From contig NZ_CP102258.1 of the NCBI RefSeq assembly GCF_025146565.1, positions 1,210,001 through 1,274,000 on the forward strand: a stretch of DNA of 64,000 nucleotides, written 5' to 3'. The notes beneath the pieces are model-generated. The model had not been told where the DNA came from, ran no database searches, and saw only the letters and a program-made list of their open reading frames with translations. The stretch's first letter is position 1. The number at the start of each line of letters is the position of its first letter. Of the stretch, positions 57,801 through 64,000 are shown piece by piece. This DNA comes from Bacteroides eggerthii. GTDB taxonomy: Bacteria > Bacteroidota > Bacteroidia > Bacteroidales > Bacteroidaceae. A program made the translations under genes and the position numbers.

Positions 57801-58321
57801 GTGTGATATCAAGGGATCATGGTGAAGATTATGTTGAATTGGCTGATAACCGGATTCATACTATCAATACGAAACTCCGCTTACAGTGGGGCAACTTCAG
57901 TTGGTCAGCCCAGCTTGCTACCTCATGGGGTGGATTTACTGATTTTCGCGGTATAGCTGCCAAGGCGGACGATTTCATCTGGAGCCAATACTCTTTTGTA
58001 ACTGATATGTTCGATGAGGTAGAGAATCCTAATGGACGCTATCCGATTATGGCTGCGGGCAATGCTTGGGGAGAAACGTCAGATTTCTGGCAAGTATCTT
58101 CATTCCGTATGTATGTGCGAAACATGTCTTTCTCTTATTCACTTCCAAAATCACTGCTGAAAAAAGCAAAGATTGATGCGCTTTCTGTCAGCCTGAGCGG
58201 TAATAACCTGTGGGACTTCCACAACCCGTACCCGGATCATTTTGTGAATATGTATGATGGTATCAGTACAGGATATCCTACGTTGAGAACTTGGAGTCTT
58301 GGTGTGAATCTGACATTCTGA
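54836..58321 (+). CDS. SusC-like TonB-dependent outer-membrane transporter
   Basis: This 1161-residue protein has a signal region, then a carboxypeptidase-regulatory-like domain (VKGTVLDEQGIPVIGANVKV to about residue 125) and a TonB box (LEEVVVVGYGTQ, about 131-142). The plug (SMDAFNMLSSSEIESMTVLK, DASAAVYGSRASSGVILVKT) and a long beta-barrel ending in YPTLRTWSLGVNLTF follow. It has no STN domain, so it is not the type that signals through a FecR anti-sigma factor. With the SusD-like lipoprotein it would import RG-II oligosaccharides, powered by TonB/ExbBD such as those at 684-3660. susD starts 23 bp downstream. Confidence 0.96.
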   Translation: MKQKKSFLCRHNRCLNTAKAICVSFLFSIPAGTAVAAVHAAEVDIVQQNETVKGTVLDEQGIPVIGANVKVVGTTVGAITDLDGNFSINAPKGAKIEVSFIGYVTQVVTAPSRGALKVVLREDAQLLEEVVVVGYGTQRVKDLTGAASNVKMDEIPDSPGSSLIDALAGQIVGLDVNQGDGRPGSTGSFTIRQPMSFDKTSNFNQPLIVIDDVVQVNAEGEPSMDAFNMLSSSEIESMTVLKDASAAVYGSRASSGVILVKTKRGSVGTPKISYSGKIDFSDAVSHAKTMNSYELGVFTNRLFDQTDRVKGDNSNAYYKYSDEELQAMKGLNYNWLDKAWDPAVSHRHSLTVNGGSDKVTYFAGVNFQDQGSNLGKVQSYNKWSFRAGGDVKVASGLKLSASVSGYNTDKVGNNIQVNIGSGPWGNQSPSRDYVQLNHMPKFIPWDTQIVDPLTGETKRHFVSPWGGPKLLDTKPDSQVTGYPLWNYFAEEESTSRKYNTSNGYNANFSLNYDVPFVRGLSLKGTYSITYANTHSEEAGAYYALARAGNTNKEGMHLLGDHTEWGYINYGDPEGDNLDKKPRVKYGKKSTKSEQMSFAINYARVFGKHDVAATAVVERAESEGDDLSQLYRGMSMSYGGTSATAGTLSSDAQGTYYRRYESGALSYIGRASYKYDNRYLAQFVFRSDASTKFAPENYWGFFPTGSFGWVASEEKFFKNLKLDEIFDFFKLRYSIGKTGKDNVAAWQWLQIYKIEPTGGMGFGSLGGSFASGAIINGTANRDIKWDTTIKQNFGIDMNMLNNRLSVSADFYYDKTKDLIMMISSDEEPIVIGAKLPSINYGKKNAWGLEFSVNWKDQINQAILPKWGPIKYQIGMDYGISWNSTVLGDEPTFDYPAEIANQKNWTGYHGMGGTYGFKTWKHTSSGDGILRNQADIDKYWDYLTKLAEAAGTSPNFLGITSKEKMYPGMLVYEDVNGDIDTKNKTIAGPNGVISRDHGEDYVELADNRIHTINTKLRLQWGNFSWSAQLATSWGGFTDFRGIAAKADDFIWSQYSFVTDMFDEVENPNGRYPIMAAGNAWGETSDFWQVSSFRMYVRNMSFSYSLPKSLLKKAKIDALSVSLSGNNLWDFHNPYPDHFVNMYDGISTGYPTLRTWSLGVNLTF

Positions 58322-58344
58322 TTTTTAGAAAAAAAGCAATTAAT

Positions 58345-60615
58345 ATGAAGAATCTATTTAAGACATATATCGGTGTTGCGTGTTTGATGGTTGGAATCTC
58401 CTCATGCAGCGATGACTTCTTGAAAGAAAAGAAAGACTATAACAACATGACTACTGTCGATGTGTATAGTGACAAAGGGCAAGCTACGGCTGTACTTGCC
58501 AAACTCTATAAACAGTGCTTTGAGACTTATAATTCTCCTCTTTGCGGGGCAGATCCTATCATGCGGCATGATAAGAATACCGGTGGCCAGCAGGCTAAAT
58601 TTTCGGAAGAAATGACCGGTTGGAAAGGAAGCTATTATGATGGTTCGGTCCAGAAGCAGGTAAAGGCGGGTAATCACATTTCCAATCCTCCTTATTGGAA
58701 TGCTCCCCGTTCTGATACGAAAAACTATAATAATTTTGATAAAAAGACCCTTTATCCCACTGTTTATGTTATTAATAACTTTATTCAGGAGATAGAACGT
58801 TCACGTTCACTTATTGCGGATAATGTGTTTTGGGACCGGTTGAAAGGTCAGGCTATTTTCATGCGTGCATGGCTTTTCTTTGATGCCGCAAGAGAATGGG
58901 GCGGATTTCCTTATTATTGTACTGATATTGATATGCCTGACATGGACACTAAGTCGCCACGTATGCCTATGCAGGAATGTATTGATAAAGTTTGTGAAGA
59001 TTTTAAACAGGCTGCCTCTTTACTGCCTGCCAAATGGGATAACGAGAATTACGGCCGTTTTACCTCCGTAGCGGCTTTGGCAATGTCTGCCCGCGCCCGT
59101 ATTTTCATGGCAAGTCCTATCTTTAATGCAAATTGGGACAACCCGGACAGCCAACGCTGGCAGCAAGCGCTCGAGGCTTCTCTTGCTGCTTTGAAGGCTG
59201 CCGATGATGCCGGTTATGGAACCAGTGTGACGGACATTAATTCATGGGACAAGGCTTTTTATGGCTTCAATAATACATTCAACCCCGAAAGTATTATTAC
59301 CTTAATGATGTGTGATGATCCTTTGGTGCCTGGTGTATTTAATAAGTGGGAAAACAAGATTCGTCCGAGTGCCGTAGCCAGTAATGATGGGGCAGGTATC
59401 CCTGCTCCCGAGGAGATATTGAGAGTTTTCCCTATGAAGAGTGGTAAAGAAGCTACTCCGGCTAACGGCTATGATGATGAGAAGTTCTATCGTGATAGAG
59501 ACCCCCGTTTCTACCGTACATTTGCATTCTCAGGTTGCGAATGGCCGGGTGTTGAGAAACCCCTTTGGCTTTTTGCTTACAAGTATAGCGATAAGGATGG
59601 AAACATGTATCGTTACACAGATGGACGTAAGGGTGATAGTGGAGTGTCCGGTAAGAGTCGTGCTATTGTTTGGAAGATGAGTGATCCTAAAACTGCAATA
59701 GGCGCTGAGAATTCGAGTTCTACGGATATTATGGAATATCGTTACGGTGAACTTCTTTTAAATGTGGCAGAGTGTTACGCAGCTCAAGGAAAGGCTGAAT
59801 GTCTGACTTATCTTGGAAAGGTTCGTTCGCGTGTGGGTATTCTATCTACGGATAATTATGGATTAGGTTCAATCAGCGGACGGTATGAACTCATTAAGGC
59901 TGTTTTAACTGAGCGTCAGATTGAACTGGCATATGAAGGGAAACGTCCTTGGGATTTGAAGCGCTGGTTGCTGTTTGAAGGCGGTGCTGGATTTGACCCC
60001 AATATTGGTGGCGGATATAATTCCGGAACAGGCGCATACGACCCGGAACTTGCTTGGGGAGCGGGATGGAAAATCTATGATGGTCAGAACGGCCGTCCTA
60101 ACTATACCCGTACAGATAATGTTCTGACCCGCCTTGGCATGAAACCTTTGTCGGGAACTAAACATACGAGCAAAATTTGGGCTTATGATATTGACAATAT
60201 ACATGCGGTCGATGAGTATGAAGGCGATAAAGTGAATCATCCTTTGATTGACAATGAACTTTATAAGAAGGTTCCTGCCATTAAACGTGATATGAATGAA
60301 ACTGAGCGTGAAGTAGCTTTGAATAAACTTGATGAATTCTACGAAGGCGTGAATATGAAGACTTACGATCCTATCGAGAAACTGGGAGACAAGTATGGTA
60401 TGGATTCGGGAGCTACGGAGAAAGATCGTAATTTCTTGTTTGCATGGCGTGGATGGTACTATATTTATCCTATTCATTACGATATGTATGATGCAGGGAA
60501 GGGTAATACTTGGATTGAGCAAACAGCTGGTTGGATGATCGAAAACCGTACTCCTTCGTGCACAACAGTCGATGAGCAGAATGGTACTTATTACTATTGT
60601 ACCGTAGAGGAATAG
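58345..60615 (+). CDS. SusD-like glycan-binding lipoprotein
   Basis: This 756-residue lipoprotein (MKNLFKTYIGVACLMVGISS then Cys20) belongs to the RagB/SusD family. Typical elements are VFWDRLKGQAIFMRAWLFFD, the TPR-like VAALAMSARARIFMASPIF, YRYGELLLNVAECYAAQGK and ERQIELAYEGKRPWDLKRW. It is about 200 residues longer than classical SusD, mainly in the second half, which suggests an enlarged ligand-binding surface as expected for a bulky branched ligand. It caps the SusC barrel at the cell surface. I start at this Met because it begins the lipoprotein signal; an upstream in-frame start would overlap susC. Confidence 0.95.
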   Translation: MKNLFKTYIGVACLMVGISSCSDDFLKEKKDYNNMTTVDVYSDKGQATAVLAKLYKQCFETYNSPLCGADPIMRHDKNTGGQQAKFSEEMTGWKGSYYDGSVQKQVKAGNHISNPPYWNAPRSDTKNYNNFDKKTLYPTVYVINNFIQEIERSRSLIADNVFWDRLKGQAIFMRAWLFFDAAREWGGFPYYCTDIDMPDMDTKSPRMPMQECIDKVCEDFKQAASLLPAKWDNENYGRFTSVAALAMSARARIFMASPIFNANWDNPDSQRWQQALEASLAALKAADDAGYGTSVTDINSWDKAFYGFNNTFNPESIITLMMCDDPLVPGVFNKWENKIRPSAVASNDGAGIPAPEEILRVFPMKSGKEATPANGYDDEKFYRDRDPRFYRTFAFSGCEWPGVEKPLWLFAYKYSDKDGNMYRYTDGRKGDSGVSGKSRAIVWKMSDPKTAIGAENSSSTDIMEYRYGELLLNVAECYAAQGKAECLTYLGKVRSRVGILSTDNYGLGSISGRYELIKAVLTERQIELAYEGKRPWDLKRWLLFEGGAGFDPNIGGGYNSGTGAYDPELAWGAGWKIYDGQNGRPNYTRTDNVLTRLGMKPLSGTKHTSKIWAYDIDNIHAVDEYEGDKVNHPLIDNELYKKVPAIKRDMNETEREVALNKLDEFYEGVNMKTYDPIEKLGDKYGMDSGATEKDRNFLFAWRGWYYIYPIHYDMYDAGKGNTWIEQTAGWMIENRTPSCTTVDEQNGTYYYCTVEE

Positions 60616-60697
60616 TCTTCGGTTGTCCCCAATATTACATCGGCTGCCTTTATGAAATGCAGTGGTGTTATTACGGATAATCATTAAATTATTATAC

Positions 60698-60740
60698 GAA
60701 CCCGCCTGAATGCTAATGGGCTTTGGGCGGGTTCCTTATA
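60698..60740 (+). terminator. Hairpin terminator or attenuator after susD
   Basis: Arms GAACCCGCC and GGCGGGTTC with a 19-nt loop are followed by a T/A-rich tail. It lies between susD and the DUF3826 gene, which has no promoter of its own that I can see. Partial read-through would give lower expression of DUF3826 than of susCD. Confidence 0.6.
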
Positions 60741-60770
60741 TTTATATCTATCATTTAATTTATATTTCTT

Positions 60771-61436
60771 ATGAACCGTATTTTTTGTACTTTTGTCCTC
60801 TTTTTTGCACTTTCTGTGACGGTCTATGCTACAGATGCAACGCTTAATACCCGTAATTTACGTGTAGCAGACATCGCTAAAGCTGAAGCAAAGGCGAAAG
60901 CAATAGTGGCAGGTTTGGGACAACTTTGTGACTCTACGCGTGAGAACGTACATATTGTTATTGCGAATCGCTATCTTGAACTGTGTGCCATTCATAATCG
61001 CTATGATAACCGTAATGACTCTATCCGGGCTCTCAAATTGCCAAAGCAAAAAGAAGCCAATGCTTTTGAGCGGTCTTACTATAACTATAATAATGATCTT
61101 TATCGCACCCGGTTCGATTTTATCGCTTGGCTTAATTTTTACCTTACGGATGCTCAGGTAGAGACTGTGAAGAATTTGATGACGAATAATTATCTTTTCG
61201 TGCGCTATAATGACTTTATAGATCTCCTGCCTTCACTTACTGAAGCAGAGCGTGAGCGGGTTTATCATTGGTTGGTTGAGGCTCGTGAGTTTAGTATGGA
61301 TTTTTTGGATGACAGGAAGATGCGCCAGATGTTTACTAAGTATCGGGGACGTATCAATAATTATCTTGCCAAACGTGGATATGACTTGCGTAAGGCGACC
61401 GAAGAACAGGAAGCGCGTAAATGTATCCTGAAATAA
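60771..61436 (+). CDS. DUF3826 secreted protein (first copy)
   Basis: This 221-residue protein has a signal peptide (MNRIFCTFVLFFALSVTVYA) and a helical DUF3826 domain (VIANRYLELCAIHNRYD, LLPSLTEAERERVYHWLVEA followed by REFSMD). The function of the family is unknown to me. It follows susD across a hairpin and precedes a PL1 gene, and a paralogue starts at 63465 after that PL1. Association with pectin lyases and SusC/D points to a role in pectin capture or processing, but nothing in the sequence looks like a catalytic site. Confidence 0.85.
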   Translation: MNRIFCTFVLFFALSVTVYATDATLNTRNLRVADIAKAEAKAKAIVAGLGQLCDSTRENVHIVIANRYLELCAIHNRYDNRNDSIRALKLPKQKEANAFERSYYNYNNDLYRTRFDFIAWLNFYLTDAQVETVKNLMTNNYLFVRYNDFIDLLPSLTEAERERVYHWLVEAREFSMDFLDDRKMRQMFTKYRGRINNYLAKRGYDLRKATEEQEARKCILK

Positions 61437-61521
61437 TTTAGGATTTTTGTTTAGGACATTGAATCTCAAACTTTTCCCATAAAAGGTGATTTTTTAGGGT
61501 AAATGCAGTTGGAAAACGCGA

Positions 61522-61546
61522 GTACAAAATAGCTTGCTTTTCGTCC
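61522..61546 (+). promoter_or_regulatory. ECF-type promoter for the second PL1 unit
   Basis: Plus strand reads GTACA-N15-CGTC-C, preceded by GA. The -10 ends 60 nt before the PL1 start codon. Confidence 0.7.
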
Positions 61547-61604
61547 AAATAATAACTGTTTGATGATTATGTGATGAATTCTAATTGATAATATTATAAG
61601 AACC

Positions 61605-63374
61605 ATGAAAAAAAGAAATCTATTTGTTATGGCTGCTGCCTTTGTTTCGTTTTTCGTTTCTGAAAGAGCATGGGCGCAATATCCTCAGCTGACTTCTGAG
61701 GCAGGCCAAGCTTATCAGAAAATGCGTAAAGAGCTATATGCACACTCGGACTCGGCATGGGCTGTGGCTTATCCCATTGTGATGAAAGAAGCTCAAAACG
61801 GTCGTCCTTACGTGCCTTGGGCAAGCCGTCCTTACGATTTGCCTCAGGCAAAAATTCCCGCTTTTCCAGGTGCTGAAGGAGGAGGTATGTATTCGTTTGG
61901 AGGACGTGGTGGTAAGGTTATCACTGTAACCAATTTGAATGATGCAGGTCCCGGATCGTTTCGTGAGGCTTGCGAAACAGGTGGTGCCCGTATCATTGTA
62001 TTCAATGTGGCAGGTATTATTAAACTGAAAACTCCTATCATTGTTCGCGCTCCTTATGTTACTATTGCCGGACAGACAGCACCCGGTGATGGCGTTTGTA
62101 TAGCCGGTGAATCTTTTTGGGTGGAGACTCATGATGTTGTAGTGCGTCATATGCGTTTCCGTCGTGGAGAGACCAATGTATATCATCGTGATGACTCTTT
62201 CGGGGGTAATCCTGTGGGGAACATTATGATTGACCACTGTTCCTGTACATGGGGATTGGATGAAAATATCTCGTTCTACCGTCACATGTTCGATGAAAGT
62301 GAAGGACAATATGAGGTGAAAGCTAAGAAACTGCCTACTGTGAATGTCACTATCCAAAATACAATTTCGGCAAAAGCGCTGGATACTTACAATCATGCAT
62401 TTGGCAGCACCTTGGGTGGAGAGAATTGCGCTTTTGCACGTAACCTTTGGGCGAGTAACTCGGGCCGCAACCCTTCTATTGGTTGGAATGGTATCTTTAA
62501 TTTTGTAAACAATGTAGTATTCAACTGGGTGCATCGTTCATCGGATGGCGGTGACTATACGGCTATGTTCAATATGATAAACAATTATTATAAACCGGGC
62601 CCTGCTACTCCTAAGGATACTTCTGTAGGCCATCGTATTCTGAAACCGGAAGCCGGTCGTAGCAAACTCGATCATAAGGTTTATGGCCGTATCTATGCTG
62701 CAGGAAATATTATGGAAGGTTATCCTGAAATCACTGAGGACAACTGGAAAGGCGGTATTCAGATTGAAGAAACTAATGGCGTAGAAGGTCATGAAGGATA
62801 TGTTCGTCAGTATGAACCGTTTGTGATGCCTTATGTCAATATCCTTTCTGCAAAGAGTGCCTATGACTTTGTGTTGAAGAATGTGGGAGCTACATTGCCT
62901 TGCCGCGATATTGTAGACCAACGCATTGTAGAGGAAGTAACAACAGGCGTACCTTATGTTGATCCTAGTTATACCGATAAGAAGAAAATGAAGAAGCTTC
63001 CTGAGGATGCATTCGGTTGCAAGTGGGGACTTTCTCCTAAGTCACAGAATGAGGACGGTTTGTTCAAATACCGTCGTTTGCCTAAAGACTCTTATAAAAT
63101 AGGTATTATTACACATCCTAACCAAATGGGGGGATATCCGGAATATAAGGGAACTCCTTATGTGGATACTGATAAAGACGGTATGCCGGATGAATGGGAA
63201 AAGGCCAATGGTTTGAATCCTAACGATGCTTCGGATGCAAATGAGGATTGCACAGGAGACGGATATACTAATATTGAAAAATATATTAATGGTATCAGTA
63301 CTGTTAATCGTACCGATTGGACGAATTTGAATAACAACTACGATACACTTGCAGAAAAAGGACGTTTGATGTAA
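61605..63374 (+). CDS. PL1-family pectate lyase (second copy)
   Basis: This 589-residue secreted lyase is a paralogue of the PL1 at 24839-26533, with the same blocks: AFPGAEGGGMYSFGGRGGK, SFREACETGGARIIVFNVAG, YVTIAGQTAPGDGVCIAG, VVVRHMRFRRGETN, IMIDHCSCTWGLDENIS. The C-terminal calcium-repeat tail is DTDKDGMPDEWEKANGLNP with DCTGDGYTNIEKYINGIST. It is longer by a Lys-rich insertion near residues 445-480 (TDKKKMKKLPEDAFG). The clear divergence between the copies suggests different preferences, for example for backbone methylation or length. It is first in its unit, followed by a second DUF3826 gene. Confidence 0.92.
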   Translation: MKKRNLFVMAAAFVSFFVSERAWAQYPQLTSEAGQAYQKMRKELYAHSDSAWAVAYPIVMKEAQNGRPYVPWASRPYDLPQAKIPAFPGAEGGGMYSFGGRGGKVITVTNLNDAGPGSFREACETGGARIIVFNVAGIIKLKTPIIVRAPYVTIAGQTAPGDGVCIAGESFWVETHDVVVRHMRFRRGETNVYHRDDSFGGNPVGNIMIDHCSCTWGLDENISFYRHMFDESEGQYEVKAKKLPTVNVTIQNTISAKALDTYNHAFGSTLGGENCAFARNLWASNSGRNPSIGWNGIFNFVNNVVFNWVHRSSDGGDYTAMFNMINNYYKPGPATPKDTSVGHRILKPEAGRSKLDHKVYGRIYAAGNIMEGYPEITEDNWKGGIQIEETNGVEGHEGYVRQYEPFVMPYVNILSAKSAYDFVLKNVGATLPCRDIVDQRIVEEVTTGVPYVDPSYTDKKKMKKLPEDAFGCKWGLSPKSQNEDGLFKYRRLPKDSYKIGIITHPNQMGGYPEYKGTPYVDTDKDGMPDEWEKANGLNPNDASDANEDCTGDGYTNIEKYINGISTVNRTDWTNLNNNYDTLAEKGRLM

Positions 63375-63387
63375 TCAGTAAATTATG

Positions 63388-63433
63388 CCTGCACCAGTTA
63401 TTTAGTTATTCTGATTGACTGGTGCGGGTTAAT
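63388..63433 (+). terminator. Hairpin between PL1 and second DUF3826
   Basis: Arms CCTGCACCAGT and ACTGGTGCGGG (one wobble pair) are followed by a T/A-rich stretch (TTAATATTTTT). It is positioned like the hairpin between susD and the first DUF3826. Confidence 0.6.
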
Positions 63434-63464
63434 ATTTTTATACCGATAATAAAATATAATTTGT

Positions 63465-64000
63465 ATGTTAAAAAAAATATTTCTTAGCATCATGTTCTGT
63501 TGCGTAGCCCTTTCGGCTTCAGCTGTTGAGCTTGATAGCTTGGGGCGCGACCCGAACTATGTAAAGTCTATCTTGAAACGCTCGGAAAAGATAGTTGATA
63601 ATCTTGGTATTACTGATCCTGCGGTTAAGCAGAATGTGCTGTATATTTTGGCCAATCGCTATTTTAAACTGAATGATATTTATGAGGTACGTGACCAGAA
63701 AGTGAAGTATGCCAAGGCCGTTCTTACGGGCGCGTCCAAGCAAGCAGCCATTGAAGCAGCGGAACTTGAGAAAGATGCGACTTTGTATCGTTGCCATTTC
63801 GAATTTCCTGCTTCCCTTTCGCTCTATATCAACGACAAGCAGATTGATGCGATAAAAGATGGGATGACATATAATTCATTGCAGGTGCAATATGAGTCAT
63901 TGGTAGACATGGTACCTTCGCTGACCGAGGAAGAAAAAAAGCAGATTTATGCCTGGTATAAAGAGGCTCGGGAATTTTCGATGGATGCCGAGAACTCTGA
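63465..64000 (+). CDS. DUF3826 secreted protein (second copy, cut by window end)
   Basis: An open frame starts at MLKKIFLSIMFCCVALSASA (signal peptide) and continues without a stop to the window edge for 178 codons. It matches the first DUF3826 protein at ILANRYFKLNDIYEVRD and at VPSLTEEEKKQIYAWYKEA followed by REFSMD. The C-terminus is outside the window. It follows the second PL1 across a hairpin, repeating the susD-hairpin-DUF3826 arrangement. Confidence 0.88.
   Translation, partial: MLKKIFLSIMFCCVALSASAVELDSLGRDPNYVKSILKRSEKIVDNLGITDPAVKQNVLYILANRYFKLNDIYEVRDQKVKYAKAVLTGASKQAAIEAAELEKDATLYRCHFEFPASLSLYINDKQIDAIKDGMTYNSLQVQYESLVDMVPSLTEEEKKQIYAWYKEAREFSMDAENS

Overview
The window looks like a Bacteroides chromosome (human gut Bacteroidetes). 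It carries a SusC/SusD-type polysaccharide utilization locus with a hybrid two-component system, housekeeping promoters of the TTTG / TAnnTTTG type (clearest in front of the initiator tRNA), little Shine-Dalgarno signal, and many signal-peptide or lipoprotein glycanases. I recognise the locus as a rhamnogalacturonan-II (RG-II, the most complex pectin) utilization locus. It contains, in one place, likely homologues of the B. thetaiotaomicron RG-II enzymes GH143-GH142, GH137-GH2, GH138 and GH106, plus GH28, GH78, GH2, GH105 and PL1 enzymes. The spacing of candidate catalytic glutamates matches what I recall for the characterised GH106, GH137 and GH138 enzymes.

Layout. 1-6.1 kb: a small secreted hypothetical protein, then an ExbB-ExbD-ExbD-TonB-PstS-like-TPR operon that energises outer-membrane transport. 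6.1-6.4 kb: initiator tRNA-Met with its own promoter and terminator. 6.4-17.2 kb, minus strand: GH28, GH78-like, GH43, GH143-GH142 and GH78. 17.4-29.7 kb, plus strand: a GH2, the hybrid two-component sensor/regulator, a PL1 pectate lyase and a beta-helix/DUF6298 protein (possible GH139). 29.9-31.5 kb: an ECF sigma factor with no anti-sigma gene, followed by 1 kb of repeat-rich non-coding DNA. 31.5-33.1 kb, minus strand: a small cytosolic protein and GH105. 33.2-53.7 kb, plus strand: two GH2 enzymes, GH106, a SASA esterase, a DUF5703 protein, GH137-GH2 and GH138. 53.9-64 kb: a secreted isomerase-like protein, SusC, SusD, DUF3826, a second PL1 and a second DUF3826 that runs off the window.

How it works (inference): SusC/SusD import RG-II pieces using the TonB/ExbBD motor. 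PL1 and GH105 deal with the homogalacturonan backbone. The exo-acting GH enzymes strip side chains A to D.

Main discovery: every transcription unit of degradative or transport genes, ten in all on both strands, is preceded 27-65 nt from its start codon by GTACA-N15-CGTC or a one-step variant (TTACA, or N16). This has the architecture of an ECF sigma promoter (-35/-10). The TonB operon, the tRNA, the sensor gene and the sigma gene lack it. The simplest model is that the locus-encoded orphan ECF sigma factor drives the whole locus, with the sensor controlling the sigma gene. The sigma promoter has a -7 box but no -33 box and is flanked by a perfect 10-bp inverted repeat.
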